Assembly: GCA_021234155.1 (NCBI GenBank)
Contig: JAJEKV010000041.1
Span: forward strand, 12,720,689-12,784,688
DNA length: 64,000 nt
From: Isoetes taiwanensis
Taxonomy: Eukaryota > Streptophyta > Lycopodiopsida > Isoetales > Isoetaceae
Direction of reading: 5' to 3'
Under the pieces are notes generated by a model, which saw only the letters and a program-made list of their open reading frames with translations, was not told where the DNA came from and did no database searches. Below, one piece after another: positions 46,101-58,650 of this stretch. Position 1 is the stretch's first letter; the number at the start of each line of letters is the position of its first letter. Made by a program: the position numbers and the translations under genes.

Positions 46101-46962
46101 ACTTCCGTGAGGTTGAACCATATGTTCCATTTGATATAAATCCAATCCGCATGATGCCCTGATTGGTCTCCGAAGCTATGTCATGTCATTACCCGGTATT
46201 ATTGCCCGTTTTGTCACTGTCCCCGCCTTTATCTATAAATTCTTTTATTTTTTCCATGTGATCTAATTTTCCTTTTCTCGATGATTTCCCGCAGTGTCAC
46301 AAAGAGTCGCATGTTTACTAGGGTTGAAGGATATTCTGAACCCTACATTGCCGCCCTATCCCCGGTTCTAGGCCATGGCTTTATTACCTCATCAATGCTG
46401 TCTTTATTTTGTTTTCAAGATTCTTGATATTGTAAGAAACTAAACTTCCTTCAATTTACTTCATTTTGCTTTCCTAATTTCTCTCCCTCTCTCAGAGTGG
46501 CAAAGACAAAAGATTTGTCGAGTATCTCAATCGATTAGCAAAAAATACCGGATGTTAAACCCGAAAGAGAACAATAGAATATCTAACAAAAATATGAACT
46601 CTACGTTTAAAGTACGTGATTCCTTCAGTTTTCTCAAACTTAATGTTACTTCAAGCTAAGCTTTCTCCCTCTTCCACATTGTAGGTGGTATTTGTTGGCC
46701 TTGCTAGTTACATTATCAACCTTGGTGGACTTACAAACCGCAGTTCATTCACCAAGGAAGTGGGATTGGTTTCACTGCTATGCTATTTATTGTAATGTTT
46801 TTTTTACCATTTATTGTTGCCTCAAGGCAAGTTCTCGCATTGTTACCTCATTAATCCAGTTGTTCATAATGCGTGTGGTCTCTATCGTTGAATTAAGGAG
46901 ATCTTTTTATTGCTTATAATGTCATGCCGCTCACAAAAGTGTTGAAGAGGTTTGGAGCATGA
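46100..46962 (+). pseudogene. SCY2: SecY-family translocase (SCY2-like), 3' exons
   Basis: Continuation of the gene at 38671. Blocks in order: REVEPYVPFDINP (about 46108-46150), a shifted SLPGIIARF (about 46188), LLGLKDILNPT (about 46315), YYLINAVFILFSRFLIL in another frame (about 46380-46430), FVEYLNRLAK then IPDVKPER and TIEYLTKI (46512-46600), and the C-terminus IVELRRSF followed after a one-base shift by AYNVMPLTKVLKRFGA and TGA at 46960-46962. The motif order and the basic C-terminus match plastid SCY2. At least four frameshifts or stops make this copy non-functional as read. Confidence 0.75.
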
Positions 46963-49250
46963 GGAGATCATTCAACTAATTAGTAGTTCTCTCCTCAAGG
47001 TACACCTATCAATGCGATCCATCCAAGGTAGGTAAAATATTATAGAAAATCAGGCATGGATGAGTGGCAATGAACAATCAAGAAATTATTGTGGGGCGGT
47101 GGCCGAGGTGGACCTGGGAATCCGATAATCGTTGATGTATAAAGGCATACAATTCAACCTACAAAGTCAAAGAATGAGATGCAACTAACACACTTTCATA
47201 AAGGTAAATCCAAATCAAGTATTATAACGACCAATGAAATTATTACTTATTGTGCACATTTGTGTATACCTCCTGTGTGTAGTCGCGGTAAATTGTATTT
47301 TCAGTCATATGTATAATCTTGTATAAATTCAGCGAAGAACACATTACGTGAGATTAGGCAAAGAATACATGCGTAAGATTAGACCCCCGTGCTCATAAAC
47401 TTTTCAATGTCGAGAGAAGTGTAAGTGGCCAAAGCAAGGCAAACCGCTAAAAAATATATGTTATATGTTTGGTACCATACCTAGTATGCCATCTTCACCA
47501 TCTCACGCTTTTCTGCAACCTTAAGAAGGCTTAAAAGTCATTTTTTTGTGATTCTACCCAATGGATGCCGAGTTTTGTTAGAAAGTCAGTGCTTAATGGA
47601 ATTCTGTCAGACAAGAATGCCCTAGTTCGGACGATCCGTTTAAGTGGCCAATTTTCGTGGGGGCAAATGTCAGTCATAGATTACGTTTCTAACCAGTGAT
47701 GCTTAAACATACTACATCTTATGCTAAGTGCTAAAACTAGTTCTGACGATCCGCTTTTAAGTGGCCAATTTTCGGGGGCAAATGTCGGCCATAGATTACG
47801 CTTTTAACCAAAGATGCTTAAACATACTACATCTTGCGTTAAGTGCTAAAAATGTAGAAAATGTACAGTCTTACATAAGATTGTTAAAGGTATTTCAGGT
47901 GTATTCGTAGATAAAGTAGTAGGATGCTGATGGTGGAAAATGAGTTTCAATGCATGGAAGGTTATAGAGAGGAGATAATTTGGGAAGAAAGTAGAAGGAT
48001 TGGCGCAATAGGAGGAGCCTGGAAGGCGCTTGTAAGTGTATAGGGTCTAGTCGGTAGTGGGATTTTCTAATGTGAAATCGGGTCGGTATGGCTAGGGCGA
48101 ATGGAAGAGGCTAATAGATGCGGATCTAATACCTCAAAGTTGTGAGTTGAAGAGCTTGCTTTGTTGATGGATCCCGCAAGTTACTTATTCACGTAGCCTA
48201 TTATTTTCTTGTTGAAGATGTAAAGTTCTAGTAGTTTGTTTAGGATTTGCATCTAGTCCGCTTCTTCACATGCATCGAAAGCGTAGTTTTTGTGAAAAAA
48301 GCATATTTTTCATATCCACCGTGAGAGGGTTGTGAGAGGGTTGTGAGAGGGTTTGCGTGGCTATGAAAGGTAGAAAAGATGAAAACCTCGAAGCGGTTTC
48401 CACCGCACAAGTGTTCTGCCATAACTTATGATTTGGAAACAAAATCGATTGGAGGAACTTTGAAAAATAGATTTCTAGATCCAAGACTCTTCCTCACTAG
48501 AACCAAACATAGATAGATCTCCACCGCCTATGATTCTACCTCAGTCCTTGGATTGAAGTTTGAAGATTCCCCGATCCACCTAAGATGTCCTTTTTCTTGT
48601 CTAGAATTTGAAATTGTATCCTTTGTCTCGCAAGTGTAATTATTAAATATTTGTCGACGGTTAATGTCTCTTCTCCGGGCAAAACAAAGGAATTCTAGAA
48701 AATGAGCTCCAGAACATTACGCTGGGCTTCTTCATAGAGTGGATTCATTTTGGAAGAAGTTTCTTTTATATAGCATTTCTTGCAGGGTTTAATTCGCCGC
48801 CTTGCTAGTTAGCAAAAGGCTATTGAGGCTGTGGAGCAGGACAATAACATTGACTTGGAAACCATTGGCACCAAATCATATGCTAACATGGAAATGACTA
48901 TTTGACCCCATCAAGGGGTCAACGGACGGCTATGGTGTCTTCAATTGGAATCAAAGATGGAATATTTAGAAGATCAATGGTCCACAATAAATGATAATAC
49001 AAAATAAGCGATAACATATGTGTATACAGAAGATAGAGAGAATTTTGTAAACCAAATACGTTAGCCCAAGCATTTGTTTAAGTTGGATGATATGAACTAT
49101 GAAAGACCTTCCATCATTGTCATTCCTAGATAAGTCAAAGACGAAAAGTCTATAGAAGATCACATTATGGATATTTAAGAGTATCCTTCAACGTGCATGT
49201 GAGTTAACCTTTAAGACAATATATTTTGAGTTTTGCCAAAACGTTTGGAC
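46963..49250. other. intergenic AT-rich region after the SecY-like gene
   Basis: No gene is recognised. It contains the 115-bp tandem duplication listed separately and a three-unit run of TTGTGAGAGGG-type repeats at about 48319-48352. Confidence 0.55.
47622..47851. repeat. 115-bp tandem duplication
   Basis: Two adjacent units (47622-47736 and 47737-47851), each with GTGGCCAATTTTCG and GATGCTTAAACATACTACAT, ending AAGTGCTAAAA. They differ at roughly ten positions. Confidence 0.85.
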
Positions 49251-51520
49251 ATTATTCACCTTAGCACTAGACCTGTCTCATGATGGACCATTAAAGGGCA
49301 TTTTGAAGGTTCACAAAAAAAATCATATAAAGTCAAGAACACAAAAACTAGCCAAACCCTTTCTAGAAGTTCATATATGGCAGTCATGCTTCACATGAAA
49401 AATATATAAAAATGTATCAGCTCCCATTCTCATGAGTTATGTTCTAGAAAACTCAAGGGGGTCAAGTACCAAAAGCTTCATGTTCACACAAAGTAAAACT
49501 ATCTTAATGAAAATATTTTTTTGATTTTTTTGGTTATAATGTTATTTTTCTACACGAGATATAGAGCAAGACATAAAAAACCACATCTCATTTCGAAGTC
49601 TGTAAAGGAAGATAGAGCAATTCAAATATGATGTGGTCAAAATCGTCCTTCGCCTTTCCGAGAACCAAGATTGTTCCTTAAAGCGCTTGTGATATAAAAA
49701 CAACTACTTTCAGAAGGAGATCAATTTTGAGTTCAAATTTGACATATAAGTAGTTCACGAGGTCCTCCATCTTAAAAAAATGTTTGTTGATTTGAATTTG
49801 ATGTTTGACTTTTACTTCTATTTTCAATTTTAGGAATAGAATAGAATAGAATAGAATAGTTTTTTAACGTCCACGGAGACCAATAGGTCATGGGACCTAT
49901 AATGGGCTAGTACAATCATTACTACTAGGATTAAAAAACCCTTGCCTCGAAAGGTTTTCAAGGGAAAAACCTTTGCAGTAATGATGATACTAGACAAGCT
50001 TAGATAATGACTACTGAGGGCTCAATAATTGCCGACGTTTATCTAGAACCTCAAGTATACAAATTATACAAATGGATAGCATTGCTATATATGAGTCTAG
50101 GTTGTCCTCCAAAAAATCACATTATGAAAGTTTATAAGGATGTGAAACGAATGCAAAAACAAGCTCATGGAAAGAGAAAAAGACATGGTAAAAAAAAATC
50201 AAAAACGATATCTGTACCTGCCCATTACTGGTCCATAGTTAATTTAAAAATTGATAATATCCTTATATTACATGAATAGCTCTTGGACCACTTTGTTCAC
50301 AAAAAATATTTCTTGTTCATTATCTTAAGGATTCTACTAGAATGGATAGCATCAATTATATTATATTTTCCATGTTTATTCTAGATTTGTGCCCTACGGT
50401 GTGACTTTACAAAATCATATCCTCAAAATATCTCATTTCAAGAAACCAATGCAAAAACAACCAAGGAAAAATATGAAAAACTTTTACTATAAAACCAAGA
50501 TAGACCAGCTATCTGCAAGTCCGCCAATTCTGCATCATCATTGGTCCAAATGACTGAAAGTTTAAAAATTATTAATGGTGCCATCTTAATCAATTTTGAT
50601 CTCAACTTTCGCATATAGTTTACTTGTATGATTCTCTATAGGACAAAATTAATTGATTAGGTTAGCTTGCATAATTTAAGGGTGAGATTGAAGCACAAAA
50701 AATTGAGAATTTATGGGGTACTTATGACCAATTGAACCTACATGGACTTTCACTTACACCTTTCAAAAATCATGTGATCGAAGCTAAAAAGCCACAATAT
50801 CATTCTATGGGGCAAAATGGATAAGGTTAGTGAGAGATATATGCTCTATACAATTGGTCGCGTGGACCATAAATGGTGATGCGTGCTTATATAAAATAAA
50901 ACCTTAAAAATAACATGTTACTTTGACATGCAACTAGACATTTCTATTGCCAAGAAAGGTTTGCATCTATAAAAAATATAATATACATGAAAGATAACCT
51001 ATATGTAATATTATTCTACTTGGATGACAATGGTTTATAGCAGTAACACAGATATGAAGTTTATGTTAGTAAGAAATAAGCAAATTTCATGGTATTTTTT
51101 TCAATAAGATCATACAACCTATAGAAAAGATCTTTATATATGACATTTCGCACATTTTGAACTATTTTAAAGGCATATTTAGGGAAAAGTAGTGTCTCTT
51201 TCTATGAATCAAAGAAGCATATATGAAATGTTATATGGTCTATTTATATATTCATGGCTAAACTTCACAACATTCATTTGAATTCATCAATAAACATCAC
51301 TAACTATAATCATTGTGGCATTTTGGACCTATAATTGTGAAGCTGACCCAACTTTTTATGCTCTACTATGTTGATCCGACTGCTGTACATCATGTTTGAA
51401 TTCCAAAAATTGCATATTTACACCCTAGTTATACTATATGTAAGTTGATAAGAGTTATGTTCTATGTAGATATAAATAAAATGCATCATTTATTACCCAC
51501 ATAGCATTATAGATGGTTAT
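49250..51520. repeat. decayed satellite-like array, copy 1
   Basis: AT-rich sequence that aligns in order with 56410-58440 in the same orientation, for example GGGGGTCAAGTA, GTCCTCCAAAA.ATCA, and AATGCAAAA followed by an adenine-rich stretch. A recurring phrase (CATTACTGGTCCAT and variants, about 50226, 50548, 50868) suggests monomers of about 320-345 bases. A non-LTR retroposon tail (49834-50060) interrupts this copy. No coding function is seen. Confidence 0.6.
49834..50060 (-). mobile_element. non-LTR retroposon 3' fragment with (ATTCT)n tail, minus strand
   Basis: On the minus strand this 227-base piece ends in five ATTCT-type units (49834-49858). It matches 55970-56184 on the opposite strand, with shared blocks such as CAGTAGTCATTATCT, CTAATGACTTATTGGTCTC-like sequence and TTTTTCCCTTGAAAACCTTT. 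The ends fall where the surrounding array copy is uninterrupted in its partner. A short-repeat tail and a variable 5' end are typical of LINE or SINE copies. The reading frame opening MTTEGSIIADVYLEP lies on the plus strand and is probably chance. Confidence 0.6.
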
Positions 51521-53500
51521 TATTGAGCATTTTAGTTGCATACTTTTGTCCGAATTAAGATAGTAGATTCCTTGAGTAAATATTGAGGTTAACATGACTT
51601 ATAAACACTCTAAAGAATCATGAAACTATAGCTCGTATAGTTAGCAACTCATGGCCACAAGAATTAAGTCAAAACTTGCTATAATGAGAGAGAGAGAGAT
51701 AATTCTTGAACCTCAAGCAGCTTTTTTGATCAAAATAGGGTTTGGCGACTTCCACCGATGTCAGATGATCGCAAGAAAATATGGGAACATAAAACTCAAT
51801 GTTTTCTATGATAAACAGGCAAACACCTTCAACTTTAGCAATGCTTAGGTCACTTTATACTAGAAATATCGAAGAAGGCAGTTCTGGACTGGTGCAGAAA
51901 CTGCCAAATTCTCCAACGTTTGAGCAATCACCACAATGCATAGGTGACCCCATTGGTCTTGAAATTCTCAGAGATCATTAAGAAACAAGTGAAGACTCAA
52001 ATAGTGGTGGTATATTATAAAATTGAAATTTCTTTCGTGAGTTACATGGGTTTAAGTGGCAGAGGTCATGCGGGCCAGTTCTGGTCCATGGACCAGGAAT
52101 GGTCCCAGGGACAGGTCTAGTGTTAGATTGCATGTTTCCATGAGCATTCAAATACATCTTGTAAACTTGATTGAATAACCAAAACAAACAAATAAACAAA
52201 CTTTCTAAGAGGGAGTTTTTGCGTCTACCTATAGCAAAACCTAAACTAGACCAAGATTTAAGCAAACCTTTGAGAGGAATTATAATGCTTATAATCGTTA
52301 GAAAGTGCCTACGGAACTCCACCTCAATTAAATGCTTATCGAAGGCAATGGAATGAGGGCTGTAGGAGAGATAGCATCATGAAGCACAATTTGCCTGTGA
52401 AATTATAGAAATAAATAATTTGGTATGGAGAGAAGGATCTAGCATTGAAAGTTCCTCCTTAGAGTGCCACCGGCTTCCACTAGACAACCTTTAATAACTG
52501 AGGATTCCTATTACTGCCATATAAAGTTTCTCATTAACTTAATCAATTATGCTATTTTGGCCTCAAGGGCATGATACAACATATGGTTGACAACATATGG
52601 TCATATGTTTGTTTTGGTGATATGTTTGTTTTGGTGTGTTATGGGAGATGTTATTTTTTTGCTTTGAAAAAGAAATAAAAATTAAAAAAACATTGGCATG
52701 TTCATAAATAACATATAAACTATCAAATACAGCACAAATCCCATAACACACCATGACAAAAGTTTGATTTTTTTTTCTTTTTTTTTAGCGCAACAACCCA
52801 ACCTTGAGTGTCATGTTATCTGAAAGCCTAGGCTATCCATGTGTCCTAAAATTTGACGTGGACTTACCTTGAACAATTAGATCTTGATCTAAAAAAACGA
52901 AGGGCTGGCAGCTTTATCACTAAATGAGTTTGTCATCCTTAGCAAACCAAGTTCATGCCAATTTGCAAGTATTGTTTATCAAGAATTGTGCGGCATTGGG
53001 CTGTTACATTAATAAGTCGAACATCTTACTTTCTAAATGTTTTTATATAATTGAGAGGTATAATAGCACATGAAATCAAGCTATTTGAATGGGAAGATTT
53101 GTTAGGAGGAGAACCTAGGAACTACTTAATTTGCTAGTTTACTTGTTTGCTAGTTTAATTTTGTTGAACTTGCCTGCCTTCTTCTACATCACCTTAGGTT
53201 TGCTCCGCCATCAGATCACATGTAGTAAGTCTTATTTCTTCCTTGAATCTGATGTGGGTTGTGGTGTTTTTGATCTTTTTCTTCAATCTGGTGCTTGTGT
53301 TCATCATCTAGGTATGTAATTTGTATTTTTATCTGCATGATAAGTCTAGGTAAACTTGGGACAATTCCACATGTAGTTTAGGCACTGTAGTTGTTTTGGT
53401 GGAATTGTTTTTTGTTTCTTGTGTTTCTGACTTCATATGTGTTGGTTTGTTGTTATATGTAATTCTCGAAACCATTGCTACCTTTTAGTTAGTTAGACGC
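51520..53500. other. AT-rich stretch without a recognised gene
   Basis: No motif-bearing ORF is seen on either strand. Short duplications (ATATGTTTGTTTTGGTG twice near 52603-52636) and T-rich runs near 52770-52785 are the only structure. Confidence 0.5.
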
Positions 53501-53518
53501 CCTTGGTAGTTAGGTTTT

Positions 53519-53560
53519 CCTATATATACTCCATTTCTTCCCTTTTCTTCTTCATCTCAT
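53519..53560 (+). promoter_or_regulatory. candidate plant core promoter
   Basis: CCTATATATACTCC is followed by a CT-rich run (TTCTTCCCTTTTCTTCTTCA), which resembles a plant TATA box and pyrimidine-patch start. The GC content rises downstream. It might be the promoter of the transporter-like gene whose start lies at 55144, reached through a leader intron ending TTGCAG at about 55125; this link is inferred. Confidence 0.35.
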
Positions 53561-55143
53561 CTCCGTGTTTCTCCACTTGTGGGTTCTTTCTTCAAGCTAC
53601 TTTCCCTCTCCCGTTTTGTAGTTTGCCTTTCCGTTCTTCACCCCGTGACCAACCACCTCTTCTTCTTCGTCTCCATCCCTCTTTGTTCCGGTGTATTTTT
53701 TTGTGGTATTCTCCTTGTTTGTCTACTCGATCCGTGGGTGGTGTGGGGTGCCGGCTCCATTTTCCATCGATATTTTTGCTTTCTTGTGCCGGTCGGTGTT
53801 TACGCTCTTATTGGTGCATGTGTTCTAATGGCCATAGCAAGCCCTTTCACTTGACTTATTTCGGCCATCTATTCTACGCGATTATTTTGGGCATTCTATT
53901 TTCTGCCCGCAGGGATACCCAACCTTTTTCTCCCTCGATTAGTGTGTGCCGGTTTTTGCTCTTCAGGGCGGTCTACGAGTTGGTTCCTCGAGGACGCTCC
54001 CTCGGACTTTAATTCTTCCCTCTGTTCCCCCCAGGGTGGTCCTTCCTTGAGAGTTTTTGTATTGTTTTTGAAGCAGTTCGATCCAAGGGGGTAGGTCAGT
54101 TCCCCCTTCTTATTTTTCCATTCAGGTGTATTTCTGCAGGGATTTCTTCATGGGTCAGCACCGGGTAGATTTTTCCTGCAGAATTTTCTTGGTCACCTCA
54201 ATTGTTTCGAGGTAGGCTGCAACTATTTGCAGTGGTCGTTTGCTTAACTGACAGCTCCATTGCTCACCAAGTTGCAGTCATATTAAAGCTGCAAAAGTTT
54301 TATTGTGACCATTTGCTTGGCAGCGGCGTTTGTTTCTCGATTCTGATGAAGAAGGCATCTTTCGCCCTGGCAGTTGCAAACTCATGTGTGGATTTGTTGG
54401 CTGCGTGAATCGAGTGACATCAGGGGAGGTATATCCGCAACCTCATCAAACATGGGATCTCGTGGATATGCACAAAGAGTGGGAAGGTTACTCTCACGAA
54501 GATCACTCACGCTTTGCGGTTCTTTGAGAACATGCAACAGGAGGGCATAATGCTAGACCAGATAACACCCTTAAAGCAGGGAGAACATCCATGAACTTAT
54601 TGTTGGAAGCAAGTTTCAGGTCAACATTGTCCTTGGGAATAAACTTTGATAGGTATTCCAAGTGTGCAAGCTTAGAGGATGCAAAAAGAGCTTTTTGACA
54701 AGTTGTTGGATAGAGATATAGTGTTATGGATTCATATGATTTCTGCACATACACACATGAGCACTTCTGTGCCTTCACATTGGTGACAATCCTTGTTCCA
54801 ATTGCATTATTTGCTGCAAAGCAGGTTGCACAAAATAGGATGTCCACCTTTAAAAATAAGCAGGACAAATGAGAAATCTCAATGCATTTAAGAAGCCAAG
54901 TGTGATATTTTGTTCCGTTGTCTGAACGAAAAGGGTTTGAGAAGCACTTCTATGTGCACCGTATTGGATGGCTCTTGTTGGTATTTTTTTGCTAGCATCA
55001 TTGCTTTCATCTCAATGCCATATTGCTGTAGTAAATATTAAACATTCTATGACATGAGCGATGTATATGCTAAGGTTCCATGGTTATTTTCAATTGGTGC
55101 ATAATAAAATCTTTTAATTGCAGAATATTTTTCAAATGGACCC

Positions 55144-55586
55144 ATGGCAAAAGGATCTGCTGGTGGATTACCTGCCGACAACAATCTCATCAGGAAAGGT
55201 ATTTTAAGCTATACATATATGTGACGATAAAGATCTTCTTGAGCTTTACAGTGATCATATTCAATAAGCACATTTTTGACAAAAAAATGTGCAATTGGCC
55301 TTCTCCTATTAACTTCACCATGATTTACATGGCTTTCTGTTCAGTGCTTGCATTTTTGTTAGTTCGTGTCTTTAAACTTGTTGAACCAATCGGCATGACC
55401 TGGGAGCTGTACTCTTCCTCAATCATTTCTGGTGCAATGTACTCCTTTAGCCTTTAGATGTCAAACTATGCTTATATCTACCTGTCTGTCTCATTCATTC
55501 AGAGGTTGAAGGCATTGATGCCTGTTGCTGTGTATTCAATTCGAGTGTTTTTTAAGGAGGAGACTTACAAGCCAGCAACCATTAAG
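55144..55586 (+). pseudogene. nucleotide-sugar/phosphate transporter family (KT group), truncated
   Basis: Plant KT-group members of the triose-phosphate/nucleotide-sugar transporter family are multi-pass membrane exchangers. The start [10 protein letters not shown] (55144) precedes [10 protein letters not shown]. After a 2-base insertion near 55218, [19 protein letters not shown] (about 55231) and [20 protein letters not shown] follow. The frame ends at TAG 55455-55457, where the family has Trp (SLWLSN). It then continues [14 protein letters not shown] and [12 protein letters not shown] to about 55586, where similarity stops. The rest (about two thirds) is missing, and the sequence beyond is unrelated. 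No introns are seen inside this part. Confidence 0.82.
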
Positions 55587-55969
55587 TCTCAAAAGATATG
55601 GGACGCAGTTACTTTGGCCCAAGTGAAAACTGGTCATTATCATGCACACATAAATCCCACCTTGGCACCAGGGCCCCAAGCTTATTTGCTTGCTTCATTA
55701 TCCAGGAACAAGCTTGTAGCTATTGCATCAATTCGCATCGGGTCCCACATGCTACGGATTGAGATGTAGATGGGAGCGGCCTGAATTGCCGCGAGAAGCG
55801 AGACTATGTGCCTCGCGTTCACAGGTTATTGAAGATGAAAGCCATACTCTTCCTCGAAGGCCCTCGCTTTTGAGATAGTCCGGAATCATTTTTTGACCTT
55901 AGCATTCCATTCCACGCTTCCACAACTTCTCCGAGCATCATCCGTGCATGACTTGGCATTATACATACT

Positions 55970-56184
55970 TGAGGTTCTAGATAAACGTCTGCAATTACTG
56001 AGCCCTCAGTAGTCATTATCTCTGCTTGTCTAGTATCATCATTCGCAGCGTTTTTCCCTTGAAAACCTTTCGATATGTGGGTTTTTAATCCTAGTAGTAA
56101 TGATAATACTAGCCCATTGTATGGGTCCCATGACTTATTGGTCTCCGTGAATGTTAAAAAAACTATTCTATTCTATTCTATTCA
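55970..56184 (+). mobile_element. non-LTR retroposon 3' fragment with (ATTCT)n tail, plus strand
   Basis: Inverted partner of 49834-50060, about 75-80 percent identical by eye, ending in CTATTCTATTCTATTC. Sequence to its left (55774-55970) may belong to the same element, which would make this the longer copy. It lies just after the truncated transporter gene. Confidence 0.6.
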
Positions 56185-56409
56185 ATAGATATCTGGGAAG
56201 TGTGCCAAATGTCTGAGCCAATTCATGATAGATAGCAAGGTCTTTCAGCCAATCCCGTGGCAACCAATAAGGCCTTTCAGATTTTTTTTCAATATTTCTG
56301 GAAATGAGAGTCTGCTACTAACTTAAACTCACAGCCATAGTAATTGAAGCATCATTGTTATTCTATGACATGGGTAGAAAACCTATAACATTGCAGTGAT
56401 CGACGGATC

Positions 56410-58440
56410 CATGCATCTTATCTTAACACTAGAGTCATCACATGATGTACCAGAAAAGGTGCATTTGCACTGTTCGCTTTAAAAATCATATAAAATTAAA
56501 GATTCAATAATCAGTCAAACCCTTCTTATAAGTTAATATATGGAAGTTATGTTGCATGGAAAAAATATCTAAAAATCTATTAGTCCTCGTTTATGGGAGT
56601 TACGCTTAAGTAAATGCAAGGGGGTCAAGTATGTTTTGCTTCATGTTTAGATAAAGTAAAACTGTCTCAAGAAGAAATTTTTTATAAATTTTTTCATTAT
56701 TTTTATATTTTTCTTTATTAAGAGACAAAAAACTGCACCTCCTAAGAAGGGAGATAGGGGTGTTTGAACATGACAGGGTCAAAGCTGTTACTTGTCTTAT
56801 GTGAACCAATACTAGTTTCCAAAAAGCAGTTCCCAAATTAAATCTCTAATTTTTGTAGGAAAATAAATTTTGACCTAAAATTTTGAATATAAGTAGTAGA
56901 CAACTTGCTTTATCTAAGAAAAATATAAATTAGCCTTAATGATGAAGTTTTGATTTTCTTTTATTTTTTCATTTAAAAATGACTGATAACTTATGTCTAT
57001 ATAGGAGTAAAATGATTCAAAGTCATCCTCCAAAAGATCATATTATGAAAGGTTACCATGATATAGAATCACCCAAAAAACAAACACGTAAAAAAAACAT
57101 AGCATTTTGTTCTCAAGAAATAAAAAAATGTTTGTATACCTGAGACCATTACTGGTCCACCTTCTTTTTAAAATTAAGAACTCCCTTATGTTAATCGATT
57201 TCAGTTTCAATTGTGGGATATAAGCACCTCATGAGCTACTCTATTCATTAAAAACAATCAATGCTCATGATCTTGAGGTTTAAAGTAAACCTCCTAGTGT
57301 CCATTCCAGGTTATCTGTTAGATTACGCATTCCATGGATTTCAATAAACCTATGCATTGAATGGTAAACTCAAAACTTGTATTTTCAAACTTCTCAAGTT
57401 GTGCAAGCAATGCAAAAGAATGAAGAACAAATATAAAAAACTATAACTATGAAAAATAAAGGTAGACTGCTATGTTTATTTCCTATTACTGGTCTGCATG
57501 GCTTAGGATCATTCAAAATGACAGAATATCCTCATTTTAATTGGTTTTAAACTCGCCTTAAGAATATATAAATCCCATGTACATGAGCAAAATTAGTTGG
57601 TTGCCAGAATTGCATTATTTAATGGTGGTATGTTGAAGCATAAGCAAATTGAACCTATATGACTCCACTCACCCTTCCAAAAATTATGTTAAAAAAGTAG
57701 AAAATCACCATATCATTGTACAAGTGACAAATGAACAACAAATAGAATTGATAATGATAATTAGAGAGATTTATTTCTATATCTAATTCGTCTAATTGTG
57801 GACCATAATGGTTTATGCCCATTTATATTAAAGTCTTACATATAGTATTATATTATTTTTAACATCAAATTGGAGATCTATGTTGCCAATGAAGCTTAGA
57901 TCCATAAAAATTATAGTCTATCATGAAAGACAAACTAAAGTTACTATTATTATACCTAAAATAGAAACTCCTAAGAAGCAAACATGTGTCCTAAGTTTAT
58001 GATAGTAAAGAATAAGAAGATTTCATTTTGTATTTTGCACTAAGACGATACAAACTATATTTTGAACTTTTATCACATGGTTCATCAATCATGAGTTAAA
58101 AAAGAATGTTATCTTGCTTTAAAATATGGCAAGCCTAAGTACAAGCCAGAAATGGTCCATGTCTATTTTAAAATCAAATCTTGTACATAATGTGTTACTT
58201 TAACATGAAATTCAAGGTCTATGTTATCAAGGAAAGGTCACATTCATAAAAAATATTGCCTATCATAAAAGATGAGTTTTTTATACTATTACCTTAACTA
58301 AACTTCAATTTTGTGTACTAGCAACCACTTCTAAATATAAAGAATACATGGTTATTCACCATAATTAAGTTGATAAAATTCTTTATTATGTAGATATAAT
58401 GGATATAAACGAAATTATTTAAAACAACAAAAAATGCAAT
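56410..58440. repeat. decayed satellite-like array, copy 2
   Basis: Aligns in order with 49250-51520. Internal repetition is clearer here: the phrase CTATGTTGCCAATGAA followed by ATCCATAAAAATTATAG (57880-57920) recurs as CTATGTTATCAAGGAA and ATTCATAAAAAATATTG (58225-58260), about 345 bases later. GACCATTACTGGTCCA at 57148 and TATTACTGGTCTG at 57485 give a similar spacing. No ORF of note. Confidence 0.6.
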
Positions 58441-58650
58441 ATTCTCTATATATACCCTAGATGCTTTTCATGACAGGAAGACCGTACGCCTGGCGTGTTA
58501 TTTTAGGCAATCAAATATTCATGCTAATTAGTGAGACCTAAATTCTAATTATGCCTATATAAATCTACAACAGAGTCATACCTCTACACAAGGGGGAAGC
58601 AGACAAGATCCCGGAACTGGCGAGCGGTTTCTGAGAAACTGAGGGGACAA

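Noticed and set aside
48319-48352. Three short TTGTGAGAGGG repeats as a CRISPR-like array
   Set aside because: No spacers; a simple tandem repeat in plant DNA.
50007-50279. 90-codon ORF starting in the retroposon tail
   Set aside because: It crosses the border between the retroposon and the array; the partner copy diverges after the first 17 codons.
53503-54012. 169-codon ORF rich in Phe, Ser and Cys
   Set aside because: Composition follows a CT-rich leader-like DNA stretch; no domain or membrane protein pattern is convincing.
54503-54868. 121-codon ORF on the minus strand
   Set aside because: No recognised motif and no copia or other pol blocks nearby; treated as chance.
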